In this document: one piece after another, positions 23,311-31,502 of the stretch
Numbering within the stretch: the stretch's first letter is position 1
Layout: every line of letters starts with the position of its first letter
NCBI GenBank assembly: GCA_945870505.1
Contig: CAMBSN010000014.1
Span: forward strand, 1 to 45,780
Reading direction: 5' to 3'
From: Candidatus Kuenenia stuttgartensis
GTDB taxonomy: Bacteria; Planctomycetota; Planctomycetia; Pirellulales; UBA1268
Length of the DNA: 45,780 nt
Program-made: the position numbers and the translations under genes
Notes under the pieces: model-generated
Databases searched by the model: none
Told to the model about the DNA's origin: nothing
What the model saw: only the letters and a program-made list of their open reading frames with translations

Positions 23311-24441
23311 TTACTGCCACATCGGCTGGGCCCGCCAGGCGGCAAGCGGGGCGAGCACGAGCAGCGGCATCCAGGCCCCGATGGACGGGCTGAAGGCATC
23401 GCCGGTGACCAGCGAGTGCGAGCCCATGACCGTCAGGAAGAAGACGACGGTCATGCCCACGCACAAGCCCACCGCGACGAATACGCCCCGTCGGCTGGGC
23501 CCGAGCACGAGCGGGATTCCCAGCAGCACCAGGGCCATGTCGAGTGCCGGTGCCACGAACCTCGAGTGGATCCGAAGCGGGATTTCGGCCGCGACCCCCA
23601 GGCTGGGATTGCGGATCGCCCGCAGGAGGTCGAGGGTCGAGGAATACTGGCTCCAGTTGGTCGAGCCGACGAGCTGCTCGAACGTGACTTCGCTGATCAC
23701 AAAGCATTCCCGTGGCTCAAGCCAGGACGCCGCAGCCCGCGACAACACCACTGGGGCGCCGCCGCATTCGAGCGCCGGCAGCCGGTCGATGTCGGCCGGC
23801 TCGCGGATGCCCCGGAGCAGATAGCCGGCTGGCCGGTCACCCTCTGCCGGCTTCCAGAACGCCTCCGCGGCCGTGATCTGCGGGCCGTAGCCACTGAGTT
23901 GTGGCGGCATCAGTAGGCTCGGCTGATCGATCCGCACCTTCATCGCCTGCGCACCGCGGCCCCGGAAGAGGATGTCCGTACGGTTGTCGTATCGCGGCTC
24001 GAACGGGGTGGCGAACTCGCCCTTGAGATCCTGGGCGTTGCGAGCGAACGCCTGCCGGATGCGAGGTAACACGACCTCGCGATTGGTGGCGGCGAGGAGT
24101 GCCACCACAGCCGAGAAGACGAGCACCGGCCGGGCGATCCGCCAGCGGGTGGTGCCGGCCGCGAGGAGCGCGGTGAGTTCGTTGTGCCGCTCAAGCCAGG
24201 AGAGGGCGAACATCGCGCTCGCCAGGGAGATCACTGGGCTTGTGGCATCAAAGAACCAGAGAAGCCGGCAGCCGTAGTAGGATGCCAGTACCTTCGCCAG
24301 CCCGCCAGTCTCTGCAGCGTGCGAGATGAACTCCTCCATGTTCGTGAACGCGTCGAACACGAAGTACAGCCCGGCGAGGCTCACAAACACGACGACAAAC
24401 GCGTGCAGTTGGGCGCGGGTGAGATAGCGGTCGATCAGCAT
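23311..24441 (-). CDS. LptF/LptG-family permease
   Basis: A 376-residue inner-membrane protein of the LptF/LptG (YjgP/YjgQ) family, which with LptB extracts LPS from the inner membrane. Layout: MLIDRYLTRAQLHAF start, helix 1 VVVFVSLAGLYFVFDAF, then helices with SPVISLASAMFALSWLERHNELTALLAAGTTRWRIARPVLVFSAVVALLA (the family's E-L-T-A-L-x-A-G-x-x coupling loop), a periplasmic domain of about 180 residues, and three closing helices ending AAWRAQPMWQ. Length is typical. LptF and LptG normally pair; the partner is not next to it. LpxA at the right edge supports an LPS-bearing envelope. Divergent from comF, with a 117-bp gap. Confidence 0.88.
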   Translation of the reverse strand: MLIDRYLTRAQLHAFVVVFVSLAGLYFVFDAFTNMEEFISHAAETGGLAKVLASYYGCRLLWFFDATSPVISLASAMFALSWLERHNELTALLAAGTTRWRIARPVLVFSAVVALLAATNREVVLPRIRQAFARNAQDLKGEFATPFEPRYDNRTDILFRGRGAQAMKVRIDQPSLLMPPQLSGYGPQITAAEAFWKPAEGDRPAGYLLRGIREPADIDRLPALECGGAPVVLSRAAASWLEPRECFVISEVTFEQLVGSTNWSQYSSTLDLLRAIRNPSLGVAAEIPLRIHSRFVAPALDMALVLLGIPLVLGPSRRGVFVAVGLCVGMTVVFFLTVMGSHSLVTGDAFSPSIGAWMPLLVLAPLAAWRAQPMWQ

Positions 24442-24558
24442 GGGTGCTTGACTGGACCGCCGGCCTGCGGACGATGGACGTTCGTCCGGGGCCGGCCGAG
24501 GGCGGGCCGCGGAGAGTAGGGAGCGCGGGCGGCGCCGTCAATCTGGGAAACTTCGCGG

Positions 24559-25296
24559 ATGGCCTGGTGGAACCTGCCTGGACTGGCACCGTTCATCGAC
24601 CTCGTTTGCCCGCCGCGGTGTGCCTTCTGCGGCGCTGACCTGCCCGTGACGGCCGCCGGCGGGCCGATGGCATGCGCATCGTGCGCGGATGCGATCTCGA
24701 TCGACTCGGTTCGCTGCGGATCCTGCGGTGAGCCCGTGCCGTCGTCGGAGTGTAGGTGCCGGGGGCGGTGCAGCGACTGGGACGGCATCGTCGTGCTCGC
24801 GTCGTACGGCGACGCTGTCCGCGGTCAGGTGCTGCGGGCGAAGCGTCCTGCTGGTGAGTCCGTGGCTGCCGCACTCGCGGGACTCCTGGTCGCGAAGCAC
24901 CGTGAGACGTTCACCGTCTGGCGAATCGACGTGGTCGTTCCCGTGCCGATGCACTGGAGGAGGCGACTGGCCCGGGGCACGAGCGCTGCCGATCTGCTGG
25001 CGGCTGGAATCGCCCGCCGCCTGGGGCTCCCTCACCGCCATCTGCTCCGGCGCCGGCGTGCCACCCCGATGCAGAACGAACTTCCCTTCGATGACCGTCA
25101 CGGTAACGTCCGCGGCGCCTTTGTGGCGTCCCGCCGTGCAGCCGGCCGCCGGGTCCTTCTCGTCGACGATGTCACCACCACGGGGGCCACGCTGGCCGAG
25201 TGTCGGCGGGCCCTGGTGGAGGCGGGAGCCTCCGCCGTCTACGCTGCGGTGGTGGCCCGGGCTGATCGTGGCAGCGCCGAAGGTGGGCGGCCTTGA
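24559..25296 (+). CDS. ComF-family phosphoribosyltransferase-like protein
   Basis: 245 residues. An N-terminal zinc-ribbon-like part has cysteine pairs CPPRCAFCG, CASCAD and CGSCGEPVPSSECRC (residues about 17-72). A type I phosphoribosyltransferase domain follows with VDVVVPVPMHWRRRLARG and the PRPP-binding loop VLLVDDVTTTGAT. Both parts match ComF/GntX proteins, linked to DNA uptake or processing in naturally competent species; the reaction is not established. The QNELPFDDRHGNVRGAF stretch is the family's RxxNVxGAF block. The stop overlaps a possible TTG start of the next frame, but the hemC ATG is 99 bp on. Confidence 0.9.
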   Translation: MAWWNLPGLAPFIDLVCPPRCAFCGADLPVTAAGGPMACASCADAISIDSVRCGSCGEPVPSSECRCRGRCSDWDGIVVLASYGDAVRGQVLRAKRPAGESVAAALAGLLVAKHRETFTVWRIDVVVPVPMHWRRRLARGTSAADLLAAGIARRLGLPHRHLLRRRRATPMQNELPFDDRHGNVRGAFVASRRAAGRRVLLVDDVTTTGATLAECRRALVEAGASAVYAAVVARADRGSAEGGRP

Positions 25297-25394
25297 AGGA
25301 CCCGCCGCCGAGGATCCCGGAGCCGCCCCGCCAGACAGCTCTGACATCCATCACGTTTGACGTTCCTGAGGGAGGCCGCCAGGCCCCAGCTTCG

Positions 25395-26354
25395 ATGACT
25401 ACCAGTGTTCCCCTTCGCATCGGCACGAGGGCCAGTCTGCTCGCCCGCACCCAGACCGGCTGGGTCGCCGAACGGCTTCGGGCGCACGGCATCGAGGTGA
25501 GCATCGAGGTCATTGGCACTCGCGGTGATGAACGTCGTGACGTGCCGATCGCCGCGATCGGCGGCGACGGCGTGTTCGTTCGCGAACTCGAACAGGCACT
25601 CCTCGATGGTAGAATCGAGGCGGCGGTGCACAGTCTCAAGGACATGCCCACGGCAGAGACCGCGGGGCTGACGCTGGCCGGGATCCCAGTCCGTGCGACG
25701 CCGTTCGACGCCTTGGTCGGTCGCACCGCCGGCCGCCTCGAGGACCTGCCAGCCGGCGCCCGCATCGGCACGTCGAGCATCCGGCGGGTGGTGCAGCTCA
25801 AGGCGGTGCGGCCCGACGTCGAGGCGGTCCCCCTTCGCGGCAACGTCGACACGCGGTTACGGAAACTTGATTCGGGCGAGTACGACGCCCTGATTCTCGC
25901 CGCCGCCGGACTCGAGCGACTAGGTTTCGAGCAGCGAATCACGCAACTACTCGAGCCCCCGATGTTCTGGCCGGCGGTCGCGCAGGGAGCGCTGGCCGTG
26001 CAGGTGAGGGCCGCCGATGCCCTCACGATCGCCCGCGTCGCCATCATCGACGATGTCGCGACGCACGCCGCCGCACTGGCCGAGCGAAGCATGCTCGGCG
26101 CACTTGCGGGGGGCTGTCTCGCGCCGATCGGAGGTTGGGCGCGGCTTGGCGACCATGGCGATCTCACGCTCGGCGGGTGCGTGCTCGACTTCGATGCAAC
26201 GAGCGGGGCGGTGTCCAGGATTATCGCCGAGGAGTCGGCGCCACGGGGTGCGGTGCGAACCGAGGCAGAGGCGCTCGGCGCGGCCGTGGCGCAGCGGCTC
26301 ATCGCCCAAGGGGCTGATGCCATGCTGGCCCGCATGCGGACGAGGATTGCCTGA
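25395..26354 (+). CDS. hemC: Hydroxymethylbilane synthase (porphobilinogen deaminase)
   Basis: Condenses four porphobilinogen molecules to hydroxymethylbilane in tetrapyrrole synthesis. 319 residues. Blocks: RIGTRASLLARTQT, GDGVFVRELEQALLDGRIEAAVHSLKDMPT (Lys82, Asp83), GTSSIRRVVQL with the substrate arginines, LRGNVDTRLRKL, and the cofactor attachment site LAGGCLAPIGG with Cys241 for dipyrromethane. The ATG at 25395 is chosen because RIGTRAS starts right after it; a TTG at 25293 would add 34 unrelated residues. Together with hemH it puts two heme genes in the window, but in different transcription units. Confidence 0.96.
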   Translation: MTTSVPLRIGTRASLLARTQTGWVAERLRAHGIEVSIEVIGTRGDERRDVPIAAIGGDGVFVRELEQALLDGRIEAAVHSLKDMPTAETAGLTLAGIPVRATPFDALVGRTAGRLEDLPAGARIGTSSIRRVVQLKAVRPDVEAVPLRGNVDTRLRKLDSGEYDALILAAAGLERLGFEQRITQLLEPPMFWPAVAQGALAVQVRAADALTIARVAIIDDVATHAAALAERSMLGALAGGCLAPIGGWARLGDHGDLTLGGCVLDFDATSGAVSRIIAEESAPRGAVRTEAEALGAAVAQRLIAQGADAMLARMRTRIA

Positions 26355-26592
26355 CTGGCACCGCAACGGCCTGCTTTCGATGGCTGTCCGGCACCGCTCA
26401 GGTGGAGGGTATGAGGCCGTACGGACCGGCATAGAATCTGCGGTGGCGACCGCCCTGGTGGTCCCGAGGGGCTTCAGTGGCTCCCCAGCTAGGGCGTTGT
26501 GTCAAGAAGACAAGCCGCTCGCGTACGCGGTGTGACGGTGTTGTGTTGTTGTGCACGCGAAGCAATGGCTTTCGGCAGAAGGTTTGGAGCTT

Positions 26593-27225
26593 ATGGCGAT
26601 CAAGATAGTGATTGCGGACGACCACGAGATGGTGCGGCGCGGACTCGCCAGTCTGCTGGCCGGCTCGGAGATCAAGATCGTCGGCGAGGCGACGACGGGC
26701 GACGAGGCTGTGAAGCTCACCAAGAAGACCAAGCCAGACGTCGTGCTGCTCGACATCCGCATGCAGGGCAAAGATGGCCTCACGGCTCTCGAGAAGATCC
26801 GTGCCGACATGCCGAGTGTGCGCTGCGTGATGCTCTCCACATTCGACAACCCCACCTACGTGGCCCGCGCCGTGGCCTCCGGGGCGCACGACTACATGCT
26901 CAAGGGCTGCACTCGAAGTGAGCTGATCAACTCGATCACCGGCGCCGCGGCCGGTCAGTTGCCGATGAAGGCGGGCGAACTGCGGCGGGTCGCCACCACG
27001 ATGGCCAACCGCTTGGCCACGGCCGACCCCGATATTCCGCTGACGCAGCGAGAAACCCAGGTCCTCCGGCACATGGCGCTCGGGCTCTCCAACAAGGAGA
27101 TCGCGCAGTCGCTGACGATCAGCGTCGAGACGGTCAAGGAGCACGTGCAGAACATCCTCCGCAAGATCGCGGTGAGCGACCGCACGCAGGCCGCCGTCTG
27201 GGCGGTGCGGCGCGGCCTTGTCTGA
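26593..27225 (+). CDS. NarL/FixJ-family response regulator
   Basis: 210 residues. An N-terminal receiver (IKIVIADDHEMVRRGLASLL, phospho-acceptor Asp54 in VLLDIRM, switch Ser/Thr in CVMLSTFD, Lys in YMLKG) joins a LuxR-type helix-turn-helix (LTQRETQVLRHMALGLSNKEIAQSLTISVETVKEHVQNILRKI). It is a DNA-binding transcription regulator; the cognate kinase is not adjacent. A GTG at 26551 would add 14 residues, but the receiver begins at the ATG at 26593. A TAGAAT -10-like hexamer at 26432-26437 lies upstream. The 238-bp leader has no other clear feature. Confidence 0.95.
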   Translation: MAIKIVIADDHEMVRRGLASLLAGSEIKIVGEATTGDEAVKLTKKTKPDVVLLDIRMQGKDGLTALEKIRADMPSVRCVMLSTFDNPTYVARAVASGAHDYMLKGCTRSELINSITGAAAGQLPMKAGELRRVATTMANRLATADPDIPLTQRETQVLRHMALGLSNKEIAQSLTISVETVKEHVQNILRKIAVSDRTQAAVWAVRRGLV

Positions 27226-27264
27226 TACGACTCACCTTTGAACCTCGCGCGTTTCACGACGCTC

Positions 27265-27394
27265 GGGGCTGCCCATGCCCGTCGCCGGACACTCGCTAAG
27301 GCCTTCCAGGCCTTCGCTCGCTCGATGCTGACTTCGCTCCGCCATCCATGGCTGCGCTTGTCAGCAACGCCGGCTCCCGGGCACGGGCAGCCCC
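27265..27394 (+). repeat. Dispersed palindromic element, copy B (complete)
   Basis: 130 bp with imperfect terminal inverted repeats of about 24 bp. The left begins GGGGCTGCCCATGCCCGTC; the right, read in reverse complement, begins GGGGCTGCCCGTGCCCGGG. Copy A at the window start is identical over the shared 80-85 bp; copy C at 20551-20682 is diverged and inverted. No coding capacity. The form fits a non-autonomous palindromic element (REPIN- or MITE-like); no transposase is in the window. Confidence 0.85.
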
Positions 27395-27415
27395 TCGCTC
27401 CCTCTTCTCGTAGCA

Positions 27416-27430
27416 CAGGTTTTCAACCTG
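27416..27430. repeat. CAGGTT/AACCTG hairpin module
   Basis: CAGGTT, loop TTC, AACCTG, placed 21 bp beyond the right end of copy B exactly as in copy A. The shared flank TAGCACAGGTTTT shows that it travels with the element or marks its insertion context. Confidence 0.6.
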
Positions 27431-27519
27431 CGTGTTTTCCCGGTTCGAATTGGGCTCGCACCATCTTCCCTCACATGTGATTCCGGAAGGGGGAGCAGCC
27501 GGATCGGAGGCACGCGCAG

Positions 27520-27594
27520 AAGCCGGTGAGACGTGTGCCCCGCGGCGGTCGCTCCGGAGCGTTTGAGCAGAGAACTCACACGTCCCGCCGGCTT
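27520..27594. repeat. Imperfect inverted repeat with inner palindrome
   Basis: AAGCCGGTGAGACGTGTG (27520-27537) pairs 16 of 18 with CACACGTCCCGCCGGCTT (27577-27594). Between them lies the perfect palindrome CGCTCCGGAGCG (27550-27561). Unrelated in sequence to the 130-bp element. It could be a bidirectional terminator-like structure for the converging genes or another small palindromic repeat. Confidence 0.55.
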
Positions 27595-27670
27595 CGAGCA
27601 TGTCGCCGGCCGGCTGCGGTGGCCCTCCAACGCGCGAGGGTCACGTGTGAACCGTCTGACAGGCTGCTCG

Positions 27671-27691
27671 CTCCGCCCTGCCCCGGCGGAG
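27671..27691. terminator. GC-rich hairpin downstream of the Xer gene
   Basis: CTCCGCC, loop of 7, GGCGGAG, ending 3 bp from the recombinase stop codon. There is no U-tract, so it is at most a weak or Rho-assisted terminator. Confidence 0.35.
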
Positions 27692-27694
27692 GCC

Positions 27695-28615
27695 TCAACG
27701 AGCGCGAGGGTGGGCCTTGTCGAAGGCGTCGAGGAGGCGGCTGGTCGTCACGTGGGTGTAGATCTGCGTGGTCACGAGGCTCTTGTGTCCGAGCAGTTCC
27801 TGCACGCTGCGAATGTCGGCGCCGGCGTCGAGCAGGTGGGTCGCAAAGCTGTGCCGTAGCGTGTGCGGGCTCGCCTTCCCCGCCAGACCCGCTGCGGCCA
27901 GATGCTTTTCCAGCAGCCGGGCGACGCCCCGCACGGATAGCCGTCCGCCGAACTTGTTGGTGAACAGCGGGCGGCTGGCGGTGCGGCCTCCGGTGGCGGT
28001 GGGCCGTGCGGCGAGCCAGTTTCGCAGGGCCGCCTGGGCGTGTGACCCCACGATTCCCAGTCGCTCCCGTCGTCCCTTTCCCCGGATGCGCACCGTGGCG
28101 TTGCGAAGATCGAGGTCGCCGTCGTCGAGGCTGACGAGCTCGCGGACACGGCATCCCGACGAATACATCAGTTCGAGGATCGCCCGATCTCGAAGGCCCC
28201 CTGCCTGACCGGGGCGAGGAGCCGCGAGGAGTTGAGAGATCTCGTCGCCGGTGAGGAACTTGGGGAGCTTACGAGGCTTCCGCGGGCTGCGGAGCGGCTT
28301 GGCGGGATTGCCCCGCACCCAGCCTTCACGCTGTCCGAACGCGTAGAAGCTTCGCATGCTGGCGAGCTTGCGGGCCACGGTGGTCGGGGCGTAGCCGGCG
28401 GCATGCAGACCGGCGGCGAATCGCCGCAGGATCACGCTGGAGGCATCGCCGGGTGCCCGGCAGCCGGCCGAAGCGAGAAACTCCTCGAGTTGGAGGAGGT
28501 CCTCGCGGTAGCTCTTCACCGTGAGGGGCGAGCCGCCGCGTTCCGCCACGATGTGCCGGAGGAAACGCTCGGCCGAGTCGCCGAAGGCCGTGCGGTTCGG
28601 TGCGGCACTGGCCAT
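27695..28615 (-). CDS. XerC/XerD-type tyrosine recombinase
   Basis: 306 residues, the size of chromosomal Xer proteins. An N-terminal SAM-like core-binding domain (LRHIVAERGGSPLTVKSYREDLLQLEEFL) precedes a C-terminal catalytic domain with the full set: Arg156 (SGCRVREL), Lys180 (RGKGRRER), His251 and Arg254 (HTLRHSFATHLL), His277 (LLGHKS) and nucleophile Tyr286 (TQIYTHV). Length and motif spacing fit dimer resolution (XerC/D) better than a phage integrase, although the nearby inverted repeats leave room for another role. A small unknown gene lies 19 bp upstream on the same strand. Confidence 0.93.
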   Translation of the reverse strand: MASAAPNRTAFGDSAERFLRHIVAERGGSPLTVKSYREDLLQLEEFLASAGCRAPGDASSVILRRFAAGLHAAGYAPTTVARKLASMRSFYAFGQREGWVRGNPAKPLRSPRKPRKLPKFLTGDEISQLLAAPRPGQAGGLRDRAILELMYSSGCRVRELVSLDDGDLDLRNATVRIRGKGRRERLGIVGSHAQAALRNWLAARPTATGGRTASRPLFTNKFGGRLSVRGVARLLEKHLAAAGLAGKASPHTLRHSFATHLLDAGADIRSVQELLGHKSLVTTQIYTHVTTSRLLDAFDKAHPRAR

Positions 28616-28634
28616 GGCGATCGGGCCCGTCGGC

Positions 28635-28868
28635 TCAGGCCAGCCGGTCGGCCCGCCGACCGAACGGCAGCCGGGTCGGACGCGGTGTGTTTTGCCGCAC
28701 CTTCTGCCCGAGCACCGCGGCGTCGTACCACGAGAAACTCAGGTCAGGGTTGGCGGCATGCCGTGCCAGGGCCTCGAGGGCCTGGTCGCGGCTGTCATCG
28801 TCGTACAGGAAGACGTAGCGTTCGCCCCCCTTGACGAGTGCGATCACATTGATGTCACGGGAGGCCAT
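28635..28868 (-). CDS. Small hypothetical protein upstream of the Xer gene
   Basis: 77 residues, no recognised family. The first half has a convincing alpha/beta pattern: INVIALVKGGERYVFLYDDDSRDQALEALARHAANPDLSFSWYDAAVL. The last 20 or so residues are basic and proline-rich (RPTRLPFGRRADRLA). No signal or membrane segment. It lies 19 bp before the recombinase on the same strand, so probably co-transcribed. The 28869-29076 gap upstream shows nothing definite. Confidence 0.65.
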   Translation of the reverse strand: MASRDINVIALVKGGERYVFLYDDDSRDQALEALARHAANPDLSFSWYDAAVLGQKVRQNTPRPTRLPFGRRADRLA

Positions 28869-29076
28869 GCGAGTCCCCGGGCGAACGCCGTGGCCGGACG
28901 AATGGCCACCTGTTGGAGTATCGGTCGGTGCCTCGCAGTGACCGCAGGGTTCCGTGGCGCGATCCCCAAGTCTCCGCGATCAGGCCAACCACCCCCAAAA
29001 ACGGGGCGATGTGGGGCTTCTCGGCACGACTCTGGGAAGGATGTGAGGGCCGCAGGATCTGCCGGGGCCCTCGACC

Positions 29077-29760
29077 TCAAAACAAGCTGGCGAAGTTTTT
29101 GAGCGCGACTGGTTCCCGGCTCCAGAAGGGCTCGCCGTGGCGGGTGCCAATCATGCTGCCCCACCAGGCATCGGCGGCTGCCACGCGGTCGAGCGTGCCG
29201 AGACCGTCGCCACGCGGAGGAAACTGGCTCGCGTAGCAGTCGAGACTCCGGCACTTGCTGTCCCACGTGGCCGAGATGTCGACCACGAAAGACGGCTGTC
29301 GCACCGCCTTGAGGTGCACGCAGCCGTAGTGATAGACCCGCTCAGGGTGCCATGGCTCGCCGGGGAGTTCGCACTTGGTGAGCTTTGCCCAGAATCGCGC
29401 AGCCTCCACCAGCCTGGTGGCGGCGACGTGGTCTGGGTGCGCGTCGATCCAATGCGGGGCGAACAGCCAGCGTGGCCGTGCCATACGGATCACCCCCGCC
29501 AGCCGTCCGCGGGCGGCGAGCGTGGCCCGCAGTCGGCGGTTTGGCAGTCCCAGGTTCTCCCGCCACGTCACCCCGAGGGCTGCCGACGCCGCGGCCGTCT
29601 CGCGGGCCCGAATGTCGATCGACCCCCGCGGCGTTGGCTCTCCGTCGGTCAGGTCCAGGATGCCGACCGACATGCCCGCGCGGAGCATGAGCGAGATGGT
29701 GCCTCCCATGCCGAGTTCGGCGTCGTCGGGATGCGGGGCGATCACGAGGGCGTCGAGCAT
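29077..29760 (-). CDS. bshB1: PIG-L family deacetylase, BshB1-like
   Basis: A zinc-dependent N-acetylglucosaminyl deacetylase of the LmbE/PIG-L family. 227 residues. The opening LVIAPHPDDAELGMGGTI has the zinc-binding His-Pro-Asp-Asp motif. LDLTDGEPTPRGS, RRENLGLPNR-like and HWIDAHPDHVAATRLVEAARFWAKL follow. The pattern matches bacillithiol enzymes that deacetylate GlcNAc-malate. Whether this organism makes bacillithiol cannot be told: bshA and bshC are not in the window. The ATG at 29760 starts the family similarity. Divergent from the carboxypeptidase gene. Confidence 0.85.
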   Translation of the reverse strand: MLDALVIAPHPDDAELGMGGTISLMLRAGMSVGILDLTDGEPTPRGSIDIRARETAAASAALGVTWRENLGLPNRRLRATLAARGRLAGVIRMARPRWLFAPHWIDAHPDHVAATRLVEAARFWAKLTKCELPGEPWHPERVYHYGCVHLKAVRQPSFVVDISATWDSKCRSLDCYASQFPPRGDGLGTLDRVAAADAWWGSMIGTRHGEPFWSREPVALKNFASLF

Positions 29761-29792
29761 GCCAGGGTTCCGTGTCGGTGTGGTCGCAAACC

Positions 29793-29822
29793 TTGCGGGC
29801 GAATCGGACGCATGATCATACT
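29793..29822 (+). promoter_or_regulatory. Promoter candidate for the M32 carboxypeptidase
   Basis: TTGCGG at 29793-29798, an 18-nt spacer and CATACT at 29817-29822. If used, transcription would start just before the ATG at 29833, and the earlier ATG at 29812 would not be in the message. Confidence 0.35.
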
Positions 29823-29832
29823 TTCGCCGCCG

Positions 29833-31380
29833 ATGACTGCGCTCCCACACCGATCCCCCGCCTCCTCCACAACGGCCGACCTGTTCGCGGCCGCCTGCGG
29901 GCACGCGCGGCGCACCGCCGTGCTCGCCAGCGTCGAGTCGCTGCTTGGCTGGGACGAGCAGACCATGCTCCCCAGGGCCGGCGGTCCTCATCGAGCCGAC
30001 CAGGCCACCGCCATGGCGGCGGTCGTCCATGGGCTGCGGACCGACCCCGCCCAGGCCGAGCGGCTCGCGGCCCTGGCCGTTTCACCGCTGGCGACCGGGG
30101 GAACGCCGCAGGAGCGAGCCGCGATCCGTCTGCTCAAGCACGACGCCGACAAACAGTCGCGTCTGCCGCTGCGGCTCGTCGAGGAGTTGGCCAGGGCTGC
30201 CGTCGAGGCCCAGCAGGCCTGGGTCGAGGCGCGGTCCTCATCGACGTGGTCAACGCTCCGCCCGCATCTCGTGCGGATGTTCGCCCTCAAGCGGGAGCAG
30301 GCGGCCTGCCAACGGCCCGACCTCGATCCGTACGATGCCCTACTCGACGACTATGAGCCCGGAGCCCGCTGGCGGCGGCTGGCGGATCGGTTTGCGCCGC
30401 TCCGCGCCGCCGTCGTGGATCTCGTAGGAGCATGCGGCGGCGCCATCCGCCGGCCGGACGACTCGATCCTCACGGAGCGACTCTATCCGGTGGGAGCCCA
30501 GCGGGATTTCGTCCGCGAGGTGGCGGGGCGGATCGGTTTTGATTTCGAGCGCGGCCGGCTCGACACGACCGAGCATCCATTCTGCACGACGCTCGGCCCT
30601 GACGACTGCCGGATCACCACGCGGTGGAACGAGCGGTCGCTGCCGACTGCCCTGTTCGGCGTGCTTCACGAGGCAGGGCATGGGCTCTACGAGCAGGGCC
30701 TGTCCCGCGAGTGGTATGGGCTGCCTCCCGGCGAGGCCGCCTCGCTCGGCATCCACGAGTCGCAGTCGCGGCTCTGGGAGAACCTCGTGGGACGGTCGCG
30801 ACCGTTCTGGGAGTGGTGCTTTCCGCTGGCCCGCAAGGCATTTCCGGCTGTGCTTGGCGACATCGATGCCGCCCGGTTTCGCGAGGCACTTCTGACAGTG
30901 CGGCCGTCGTTCATTCGGGTGGAAGCCGACGAGGTCACCTACAACCTGCACGTGATGCTGCGGTTCGATCTCGAACGCGCCATCGTGCATGGCGACCTTG
31001 CAGTGGACGACCTGCCGGCTGCATGGAACGATCGGTTCGAACGAGACTTCGGCATGCGGCCGCCGGATGATGCGCACGGCGTGCTCCAGGACATCCACTG
31101 GAGCGCGGGCCTGATCGGCTACTTTCCCACCTATACGCTCGGGAACATTTTTGCCGCACAGCTCATGGAGGCGGCCCGGCGAGCGGTTCCCGACCTCGAT
31201 GACCAGGTGGCCGCCGGCCGGTTTGTCGATCTGCTAGGGTGGCTCCGGCGGGAAGTCCACGCGTTCGGCCGCACCCTGGAATCCGAGCCTCTGGTGGAGC
31301 AGGCGACCGGTGGCAGCGTTTCGGGGGACTGGCTCGTGCGAAGCCTCCGCGACCGCTATGGGCCCGCCTACGGCCTCTGA
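29833..31380 (+). CDS. Carboxypeptidase Taq (M32 family metallopeptidase)
   Basis: 515 residues. A zinc carboxypeptidase that removes C-terminal residues; cytoplasmic, no signal peptide. The catalytic HEAGH is at about 279-283 (FGVLHEAGHGLYEQGL). The family's IHESQSRLWENLVGRS follows, and later YNLHVMLRFDLERA and IHWSAGLIGYFPTYTLGNIFAAQL. GWDEQTMLPRAG near the N-terminus is also typical. Length fits the family (about 500). Start: the ATG at 29833 is preferred over 29812 because a -10-like CATACT overlaps the extra codons and the added MIILSPP has no family match; this is uncertain. Confidence 0.93.
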   Translation: MTALPHRSPASSTTADLFAAACGHARRTAVLASVESLLGWDEQTMLPRAGGPHRADQATAMAAVVHGLRTDPAQAERLAALAVSPLATGGTPQERAAIRLLKHDADKQSRLPLRLVEELARAAVEAQQAWVEARSSSTWSTLRPHLVRMFALKREQAACQRPDLDPYDALLDDYEPGARWRRLADRFAPLRAAVVDLVGACGGAIRRPDDSILTERLYPVGAQRDFVREVAGRIGFDFERGRLDTTEHPFCTTLGPDDCRITTRWNERSLPTALFGVLHEAGHGLYEQGLSREWYGLPPGEAASLGIHESQSRLWENLVGRSRPFWEWCFPLARKAFPAVLGDIDAARFREALLTVRPSFIRVEADEVTYNLHVMLRFDLERAIVHGDLAVDDLPAAWNDRFERDFGMRPPDDAHGVLQDIHWSAGLIGYFPTYTLGNIFAAQLMEAARRAVPDLDDQVAAGRFVDLLGWLRREVHAFGRTLESEPLVEQATGGSVSGDWLVRSLRDRYGPAYGL

Positions 31381-31502
31381 CCGCTGCCTTCCCGCGGGCG
31401 GCGCCCCGCGGAAATCCCGCTGGTACAATCGTCGCCGTGGAGTGGGAGGCCCCTCCTTTCTGGCGTGCGATTCCTCTGAAGCGAGATCCTGGAGCGAGAG
31501 CG

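Larger units (their letters stand above)
27226..27694. other. Intergenic region rich in inverted repeats
   Basis: 469 bp between a plus-strand response regulator and a minus-strand recombinase. It contains the full 130-bp palindromic element, its hairpin module, a second larger inverted repeat at 27520-27594 and a GC hairpin at 27671-27691. No reading frame here looks like a gene. Confidence 0.7.

Noticed and set aside
27695-28615. Xer-type recombinase as evidence of an integrated element or integron
   Set aside because: No attachment-site pair, gene cassettes, phage genes or compositional break flank it; size and motifs fit a housekeeping Xer.
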